This document shows, in pieces, positions 1-4,497 of a DNA stretch of 5,147 nt. The number at the start of each line of letters is the position of its first letter. Positions within the stretch are counted from its first letter, which is position 1. The position numbers and the translations under genes are program-made. The notes beneath the pieces are model-generated. The model was not told where the DNA came from. It saw nothing but the letters and a program-made list of their open reading frames with translations, and did no database searches. This DNA is from an uncultured Ruminococcus sp. (GTDB lineage Bacteria; Bacillota; Clostridia; Oscillospirales; Acutalibacteraceae). Location of the stretch: contig CACXHC010000293.1 in the NCBI GenBank assembly GCA_902767285.1, positions 1 through 5,147 on the forward strand, read 5' to 3'.

Positions 1-537
1 AGGCTGATCGTCTGCCGCTGCCTTTGCTGCTTCGATTTCGTCCTCTTTACCTGCCTGACTTACCTGACTCGAAATAAACTCTCTTGCCTCGTCCATAGCT
101 CTCTTTGACGCATACAAAGCCTGATGAGCCTTTTGTATTTGCGATGGAGCAGCTATAACGGTTTGTATCTGCATTTTGGTTGTTGTTTGTATTCTGTTGA
201 TTCCTTTATAGTCGAGCGGGTCAGATACAGCTATTGTAAGAACTTTTTCGTCAACTTCCAGCGGTACCGCCATACACTGTTCTGAAAGCTCGGCGGACAT
301 TACGTTCGAAAGTTCTTCCTTCAGCTCTATTTCGTCCAAGTCTACATACGGTATCTGGAACTGCTTCGAGAGTGCAAAGCATATTTTATCTTCTTCGCAC
401 ATCTTCTCTTTGAACAATATCTCACCAAGACGCAGACCGCTTTGTTTCTGCATACTCAATGCTTGGTCAAGCTGATCGGGAGTAATTGCTCCCATGTTTA
501 TCAAAATCTGACCGATTTTCAAGCTGCTTGCTCTCAT
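1..537 (-). CDS. pilB: Type IV pilus assembly ATPase PilB/GspE, N-terminal part (3' end outside window)
   Basis: This frame is open for 179 codons from ATG at 537 to the window edge, and the gene continues beyond it. The visible part is an N-terminal MshEN (T2SSE_N) domain, residues about 5-140. It carries two tandem 24-residue motifs: KIG at 7-9 with G16, L23, L27 and Q30, then RLG at 36-38 with L56 and Q59, separated by 5 residues. Next come the family-typical segment around IPYVDL (62-67) and a second subdomain with VPLEVDEKVLTIAVSDP (91-107). From about residue 140 the chain is helical and charged (Lys, Glu, Ala), probably the linker to the ATPase core. The Walker A and B motifs would lie outside the window. 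In this family the hexameric ATPase powers pilus extension from the cytoplasmic side and contacts PilM and PilC. The ATG is supported by an AAAAGGAG ribosome binding site and by starting just before the first motif. A type II secretion GspE is the alternative, but the neighbours favour T4P. Confidence 0.9.
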   Translation of the reverse strand, partial: MRASSLKIGQILINMGAITPDQLDQALSMQKQSGLRLGEILFKEKMCEEDKICFALSKQFQIPYVDLDEIELKEELSNVMSAELSEQCMAVPLEVDEKVLTIAVSDPLDYKGINRIQTTTKMQIQTVIAAPSQIQKAHQALYASKRAMDEAREFISSQVSQAGKEDEIEAAKAAADDQP

Positions 538-548
538 AGTTTAAAAGA

Positions 549-556
549 CTCCTTTT
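549..556 (-). promoter_or_regulatory. Ribosome binding site of pilB
   Basis: The minus strand reads AAAAGGAG, 11 nt before the ATG at 537. The spacing is slightly long but the match to the 16S anti-SD is good. It supports this start over the in-frame ATG at codon 15, which would cut off the first MshEN motif. Confidence 0.7.
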
Positions 557-586
557 CCTTTGGTTTTTAGATGTTAGATTTTACAA

Positions 587-614
587 ATTATCTGCATTCA
601 AACAGCAATTTCAA
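587..614 (-). promoter_or_regulatory. Candidate sigma-A promoter for pilB
   Basis: On the minus strand, TTGAAA (614-609) is followed after 16 nt by GATAAT (592-587). Each hexamer matches the vegetative consensus at 5 of 6 positions. The site lies between the terminator that ends the upstream pil operon and the pilB start, where a promoter is needed. Transcription would start near 580, giving a leader of about 43 nt. The region is AT-rich, so chance matches are possible. Confidence 0.5.
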
Positions 615-665
615 AACCAAAATTAACATTTGAATACCGATAATTTTTTATTTGCTCATTTACTC

Positions 666-709
666 AAAAAAACAGTACCGAACCGAGCCAAATCTGCGGT
701 TCGGTACTG
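666..709 (-). terminator. Rho-independent terminator of the pilMN-pilO-pilD operon
   Basis: A perfect 13-bp inverted repeat (673-685 pairing with 697-709; arm CAGTACCGAACCG) encloses an 11-nt loop. Reading the minus strand, it is followed at once by seven T residues (672-666). It begins 11 nt after the pilD stop codon. Stem length, GC content and the T-tract make this a strong intrinsic terminator. It separates pilD from pilB transcriptionally. On the plus strand the hairpin is followed by only a five-T run. Confidence 0.92.
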
Positions 710-720
710 CATTTTTACAA

Positions 721-1479
721 TTAAGGCAAGGCTTCCATTTCAAGCAGGGTTTTATACATATCGAATATATGACTGAACCACGGACGGCATATCATCGTTA
801 CAACTGCACCTATACACAAATACGGCCCCATTGGAAGATACACTCCCTCTTTTCCCAGTCCCTTACCCGAAAATATAAGAATAAGAAAATGTATCGCCGC
901 AATAAACGATGCCGCCATCAGCATAACTATTATATACTTCCAACCGAACATCAGCCCGAGAGCCGCCATCAGCTTTATATCGCCAAAACCGAATCCCTCT
1001 TTTTTCAAAACGAACATACTGAAAAGGTCAAGCACAACCAGCAGTCCCCCGCCTACGGCAATACCGATTAAAGGTTCGTACCATTTCTCCGAAAAATCCT
1101 TTTTTGTCAAGACATCTGTTACGGCAAATGCCACCGCTGTTACTGCCGCCGCTATTGTGAATTGATCGGGAATTATGGTATATTTTGCATCTGCCGCCGC
1201 AATAAGTGCGAGCGTAAAGCACATACAGCACCCAATAAAATATTCTGCCGATACTCCGTTTGATACCGCCGTTAATGCCATTGATAATCCCAGCGATGCA
1301 CCAAGTATAATTCCATGCTTTTTGTTTACAAATCTAATGCCGTTTTTAAGCTCCTCAGAAGGAGTTTCGTCATAATCGCAGAGCCACTCCGCAGGTATCT
1401 TGTTGAGTATCACACAACATGCGAACCCCAAAGCGACTCCAACCGCCGCCATTACAGCCGATACGATAAACGTTATCAT
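721..1479 (-). CDS. pilD: Prepilin peptidase PilD (A24 family), with reduced N-terminal domain
   Basis: This is a 252-aa polytopic membrane protein with about seven to eight hydrophobic segments (roughly 3-25, 57-74, 79-97, 104-122, 136-158, 168-204, 215-233). Both catalytic aspartate motifs of the A24A prepilin peptidases are present: D97 in ADAKYTIIPD and D167 in GFGFGDIKL. The family cleaves the leader peptide of type IV prepilins at the inner face of the membrane. In classical PilD the N-terminal region (A24_N) also carries a zinc site of two CxxC pairs and N-methylates the mature pilin. Here the matching region is short, with NKIPAEWLCDYDE around 26-38, and has no CxxC pair. Methyltransferase activity may therefore be lost or differ. 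The ATG overlaps the pilO stop by 4 nt (ATGA). I see no clear ribosome binding site, so translation is probably coupled to pilO. It is the last gene of the operon and a terminator follows its stop. Confidence 0.93.
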   Translation of the reverse strand: MITFIVSAVMAAVGVALGFACCVILNKIPAEWLCDYDETPSEELKNGIRFVNKKHGIILGASLGLSMALTAVSNGVSAEYFIGCCMCFTLALIAAADAKYTIIPDQFTIAAAVTAVAFAVTDVLTKKDFSEKWYEPLIGIAVGGGLLVVLDLFSMFVLKKEGFGFGDIKLMAALGLMFGWKYIIVMLMAASFIAAIHFLILIFSGKGLGKEGVYLPMGPYLCIGAVVTMICRPWFSHIFDMYKTLLEMEALP

Positions 1480-2264
1480 TTTTTACCCGAATCTGTTTCT
1501 GCCGGCAATTCTTTAATATCCTGATTGAAGTAGTAGAGATAAATCTGAATGTTAGCCTTGAGAACTTCCTCGTCTGTATCTGTTTCGATTTCTGTATCTG
1601 TATCCGAGGACTGAACCATAATAGTTCTTGTTCCTTTTTTGTGGCTTTCGGAATCTGTACCTGTATCGGTATCGCTGCTCTTTTCATCAGATGATATTTC
1701 GGTATCCGAATTATACTTATCGGGATAGAACAAAGCAAGCTCTTTCTCACTGGGCTGAGATGCTTTCAGAGATTTTACATAGTAAGCACCTACGGAATCA
1801 ACCTCTACAAATTTGAGAAGATCAAGAAGCTGCTGTCTTTCAGCTATAACTTCAACGGTGATCGGAACATAATAAAGCGGATTGCCCTCTGCCGTAACTG
1901 TTTCGCTGGGGTCTTTCTGAGCATCGCCCTGACTAAACAGCAAGTTGAGTATTTCGAGTTCATCTATGGCGGTGTTAATATCCTTGAGAGCTGTTTGAGG
2001 CTCAACGAACATATCTTTGCGATATTTTTCCCATTGTGCCTGAAGATCGGCAATCTCCGCCTCTATGCTTGCCTGATTTGCAATAGAATCCTCATAATAT
2101 TCTATGGTACTCAAAGCCTCAAGATGTTCGCTGTCCATCTGTGGCTTTTTATTTTTATAAGGCATATACACTGTGGGAACAAACGCCGCTATTGCAACTA
2201 CTACAACAACTGCCGCAACGAGTGCTCCGGGTACTTTTTTAGCCTTTTCCTTGGTTTTCGCCAT
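1476..2264 (-). CDS. pilO: PilO-like type IV pilus alignment-complex protein
   Basis: The protein has 262 aa and the bitopic architecture of PilO/GspM: a short basic cytoplasmic N-terminus (1-11), one transmembrane helix (about 12-33), a predicted coiled coil (about 44-84) and an extracytoplasmic ferredoxin-like region. The segment YVPITVEVIAERQQLLDLL (132-150) with the following VGAYYVKSLKAS (158-169) resembles the conserved PilO core, in which a strand precedes a helix and a second strand. The last strand (KANIQIYLYYFN, 236-247) closes the fold. Between them lies an acidic insertion at about 185-232, rich in Ser, Asp, Thr and Glu and including SSDTDTGTDSESH. In T4P systems PilO pairs with PilN on the outer face of the inner membrane. 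The start codon is 1 nt after the pilMN stop, with a strong ribosome binding site inside the pilMN 3' end. The stop overlaps pilD. Sequence identity in this family is low, so the call rests on topology, fragments of the core and gene order. Confidence 0.82.
   Translation of the reverse strand: MAKTKEKAKKVPGALVAAVVVVVAIAAFVPTVYMPYKNKKPQMDSEHLEALSTIEYYEDSIANQASIEAEIADLQAQWEKYRKDMFVEPQTALKDINTAIDELEILNLLFSQGDAQKDPSETVTAEGNPLYYVPITVEVIAERQQLLDLLKFVEVDSVGAYYVKSLKASQPSEKELALFYPDKYNSDTEISSDEKSSDTDTGTDSESHKKGTRTIMVQSSDTDTEIETDTDEEVLKANIQIYLYYFNQDIKELPAETDSGKK
1569..1712 (-). repeat. Ser/Asp/Thr-rich low-complexity insertion within pilO
   Basis: These 48 codons (residues 185-232) form an acidic, nearly hydrophobic-free stretch in which SSDTDT occurs twice (197-202 and 219-224), plus further DTD and SDE runs. 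At DNA level the plus strand shows short imperfect repeats of tctgta/tcggta type. The stretch separates two strands of the PilO fold and is probably a disordered extracytoplasmic loop. Confidence 0.7.
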
Positions 2265-2265
2265 T

Positions 2266-4149
2266 TTAATTGCCCTCCTTTTGGGATTCGATCATCTCAT
2301 CGTAGTTTGTACCACGGCTGATGTCTGTATGGAATCCTTCGTCTTCCTCTTCAGCAGATACTCTGTTTTTAAGACCTTCAACACTGAATGTATGTGTAAC
2401 TTCGTAAAGAACGACTGTCTCGGTTCTGAACTGAGTTTTACCGGTACCAAGAACACCGCTTCCCTTTGTTTTGCTGTCGTCTTTATCTGTATCGGAATCG
2501 TTCTTATCGTCCTTCTCTTCCGGCTCTTCAACAACTGGAACTTTTATTTTCTCAGTAACCTGTGATGAACGGAAGTTTGTATTTATACTAAAGAAACCAT
2601 CTGCACGAATATCGTCCTGAAGTCTTGTATAATCCTCAACAGCTTTTACACGGAATTTAGTTTCGATAGAGTTGGTATCATTTTTTACATCATAGTTTTT
2701 AACTTCTACAACGTGATCCGAGAGTTGAGTAAATACCTGATCCATAATATCGCAGGTATTTGCATTAGGCTGAGGGAGAGCTTTTTTGTCTTGCTCGGCG
2801 TTAGCCATTTTGTTTCTGAGAGAAAGTTGTTCATCGAGCAAGCCTTTAATTTCGTCATACTGCGGTGAATTAAGTCGAGCCTCATCTTGCTGTTTACGAA
2901 CCTCAAGACCGTAAGATCTCAAACCGATAAACACCATAACTCCGACAGCAACAACAGCAAATGCCATAGCAGCGAGATTTCCTAAACCGGCAGCAGCTCC
3001 GCCGAGGTCAACGCTCTTGCCGCCTGTGATTGCCGCAAGGTTATTTTCACTTTGGGCCCCACTGTTTATGAGATACGAATATGTATAGAAGCAAGCTGTT
3101 TTATAACCGGCTTCATCGGTTTCCTTTGTGATTATCGGAACATTTGTTAACGTAGTGAATGCGTCCGAAATGAGGTTTATTTCATCAGCCTGAACGCTTA
3201 TTGTTCTGATATGCTTCAAAACGCCGGGGATATATGCAGCAAAATCGCTGGCGTAAATCTGGTCAAGCTCTATACGCAGGCTGAGAAGTACCATTCTGAG
3301 GTTTCTTACTATCTCGCTTGATATATTCTCGAAAATCTGACGCATCTCACGTCCTGCCTGACGGGAATTACATTTTTCAGAGATACCTACACCGTATTTG
3401 CGGATAACTTCGAAAGCTTCCTCAAGAGTACAATTCTGGTCGGTAGCAAAAATGTTTGTGATTTCGCCCAACGGCAGAGCGAACGAGTGAGCATACACCG
3501 GAACGCCTTTCTGAACAACAAGAAGTCTTGCCGAGCAGAAGTCCAAACTAATGAGAGCAACCGACTTATCGAAACTGTTTATACCTGTTTTTGCGATTTT
3601 GATCATGCTGACTGTCGGGGGAATCAATTTGTAGAGAACCAAAGATTGCTCTCTGAAAGCAGTTTTAAGTTCTTCTACATAAGATTTCGGGATAATATAA
3701 ACATTAGCACCCAACTGAGCATTTTCGTCCTCTTTTTGACTGCTTGAGCCGTACTCACAGTTAATAAGAGAATAGTTGCTGATTTCATCATTGATAAGAC
3801 CTTTAGCCTCGTTCTCTGCGAACACTCTGAGGTACTTATCTTTAGCCGGAGTATGCTGGTACTCTTGGCTGATGAGGTTGTCGCATTCCGCACAAAGTAT
3901 AACGTCTTTTATGTCGATTTTGGCATTTCTCATAGACATTCTTACTACTTCGGCAAGATCTCTGGGGAAATTCCACGCTTGACCTCTCAAATTTTCCGGC
4001 AGAAAAACTATAAGAGGCTCTTTGAACGTAACTTCGTAATCGGGTCTTTTGGCATCTCGGTCTTTGCCGCTGCTAACAAAAGCCTTGCCCGACTCTGCAG
4101 GTGTTATGCAAACATAATATTTTGACACCTGAACAATTACATATTTCAT
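2266..4149 (-). CDS. pilM: PilM-PilN fusion protein (GspL-like architecture), pilus alignment complex
   Basis: This 627-aa protein joins two parts that are separate proteins in classical T4P systems. Residues about 1-365 look like the actin-fold PilM domain, with the core strand pair VALISLDFCSARLLVVQKGV (197-216) followed by PVYAHSFALPLGEIT and a long helical region (about 240-300). A hydrophobic segment (about 387-411) crosses the membrane. Then come a charged, probably coiled-coil stretch (about 412-456) and a PilN-like ferredoxin-fold domain (about 465-592). That domain is interrupted by an acidic linker (about 540-568) and ends in a charged tail (593-627). Cytoplasmic actin-like domain, one TM helix and extracytoplasmic ferredoxin domain is also the plan of GspL in type II secretion. 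PilMN fusions are, to my recollection, known in clostridial T4P loci. The nucleotide-binding motifs are degraded: no DIG near the N-terminus, and only D203 kept in the second DxG-type motif. It is the first gene of the operon, upstream of pilO. Confidence 0.87.
   Translation of the reverse strand: MKYVIVQVSKYYVCITPAESGKAFVSSGKDRDAKRPDYEVTFKEPLIVFLPENLRGQAWNFPRDLAEVVRMSMRNAKIDIKDVILCAECDNLISQEYQHTPAKDKYLRVFAENEAKGLINDEISNYSLINCEYGSSSQKEDENAQLGANVYIIPKSYVEELKTAFREQSLVLYKLIPPTVSMIKIAKTGINSFDKSVALISLDFCSARLLVVQKGVPVYAHSFALPLGEITNIFATDQNCTLEEAFEVIRKYGVGISEKCNSRQAGREMRQIFENISSEIVRNLRMVLLSLRIELDQIYASDFAAYIPGVLKHIRTISVQADEINLISDAFTTLTNVPIITKETDEAGYKTACFYTYSYLINSGAQSENNLAAITGGKSVDLGGAAAGLGNLAAMAFAVVAVGVMVFIGLRSYGLEVRKQQDEARLNSPQYDEIKGLLDEQLSLRNKMANAEQDKKALPQPNANTCDIMDQVFTQLSDHVVEVKNYDVKNDTNSIETKFRVKAVEDYTRLQDDIRADGFFSINTNFRSSQVTEKIKVPVVEEPEEKDDKNDSDTDKDDSKTKGSGVLGTGKTQFRTETVVLYEVTHTFSVEGLKNRVSAEEEDEGFHTDISRGTNYDEMIESQKEGN
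2273..2280 (-). promoter_or_regulatory. Ribosome binding site of pilO inside the pilMN 3' end
   Basis: The minus strand reads AAGGAGGG, 8 nt before the pilO ATG at 2264 and overlapping the last codons of pilMN. This near-ideal site fixes the pilO start and points to coupled translation across a 1-nt intergenic gap. Confidence 0.85.
2446..2529 (-). repeat. Acidic Ser/Asp/Lys low-complexity linker within the PilN part
   Basis: Residues 541-568 of the fusion protein are almost entirely Glu, Asp, Lys, Ser and Thr, including KDDKNDSDTDKDDSK (547-561), followed by a Gly-rich stretch. The linker sits between two parts of the ferredoxin-like domain, before its last predicted strand (TETVVLYEVTHTFSV, 576-590). 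Its composition resembles the insertion in PilO. Confidence 0.7.
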
Positions 4150-4160
4150 CTTGTGACTGC

Positions 4161-4168
4161 ACCACCCT
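4161..4168 (-). promoter_or_regulatory. Weak ribosome binding site of pilMN
   Basis: The minus strand reads AGGGTGGT, 11 nt before the ATG at 4149. It is a poorer match than the sites of pilO and pilB. No better site or earlier in-frame start is visible, and the protein begins with a plausible first strand (KYVIVQV). Confidence 0.45.
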
Positions 4169-4243
4169 AATTTTTAAAATTTCGGTCTTACTTGATAATT
4201 TTGAATAAAAAAAACACGCTCGACCGCACTATGATACAATATA

Positions 4244-4273
4244 ATTATACAATATATATAGTACTGTTTTCAA
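4244..4273 (-). promoter_or_regulatory. Candidate sigma-A promoter of the pilMN-pilO-pilD operon
   Basis: On the minus strand TTGAAA (4273-4268) is followed after 18 nt by a perfect TATAAT (4249-4244). The start would be near 4237, leaving a leader of about 88 nt before pilMN. It is the best vegetative promoter match in the intergenic region, although the high AT content makes extra -10-like hexamers common. Confidence 0.6.
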
Positions 4274-4446
4274 TGCAAAGAAATGTACAAATTATACTCC
4301 AAATTCTGTGCAATATTGCTTTATTATTTAAATGACGCACATAAACACGCAATATTTTTATTTAAATTAAATAAAATATAATCTTTTTGTTATATTTTTT
4401 AATATGAAATTATCTTTTTTATAAAAAATAATTCTTATATCAAGCA

Positions 4447-4484
4447 AGGGTCTTTCCGTTCTGCCTGAGCATTGGAAAGACCCT
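4447..4484 (-). terminator. Hairpin after the dockerin gene, probable terminator
   Basis: A perfect 11-bp inverted repeat (4447-4457 pairing with 4474-4484; arm AGGGTCTTTCC) encloses a 16-nt loop and lies 14 nt after the stop of the dockerin gene. In the minus direction the tract after the stem is only TGCTTGATAT, a weak U-run. In the plus direction it is followed by CTTTATTTTATG, a better T-rich tract. It may act in both directions or be a leaky terminator. Confidence 0.65.
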
Positions 4485-4497
4485 CTTTATTTTATGA

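Larger units (their letters stand above)
4150..4497. other. AT-rich intergenic region between the dockerin gene and the pil operon
   Basis: These 348 bp contain no convincing gene on either strand; stop codons are dense in all frames. The region holds the hairpin after the dockerin gene (4447-4484), a promoter candidate for the pil operon (4244-4273), a second isolated TATAAT on the minus strand (4296-4291) without a good -35, and the pilMN leader. The stretch from about 4320 to 4440 is almost entirely A and T, with nothing else I can identify. I see no cyclic-di-GMP riboswitch. Confidence 0.75.

Noticed and set aside
652..1071. 139-aa plus-strand frame over the terminator and the pilD 3' end
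   Set aside because: It is antisense to a clear prepilin peptidase, crosses the terminator hairpin, and has a composition unlike a real protein.
1370..1750. 126-aa minus-strand frame overlapping pilO and pilD
   Set aside because: It is a shifted reading of the pilO 3' end, rich in Arg, Ile and Lys, with no family resemblance. Both overlapped genes are well supported.
4178..4206. SigmaD/sigma28-like promoter (TCAA followed by ACCGAAAT on the minus strand)
   Set aside because: Both boxes are partial matches and the start site would lie too close to the weak pilMN ribosome binding site. The upstream TTGAAA/TATAAT pair is much better.
4150..4240. Cyclic-di-GMP riboswitch in the pil operon leader
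   Set aside because: Such switches precede pilus genes in some clostridia, but the leader is short and AT-rich and shows none of the conserved GEMM-type elements.
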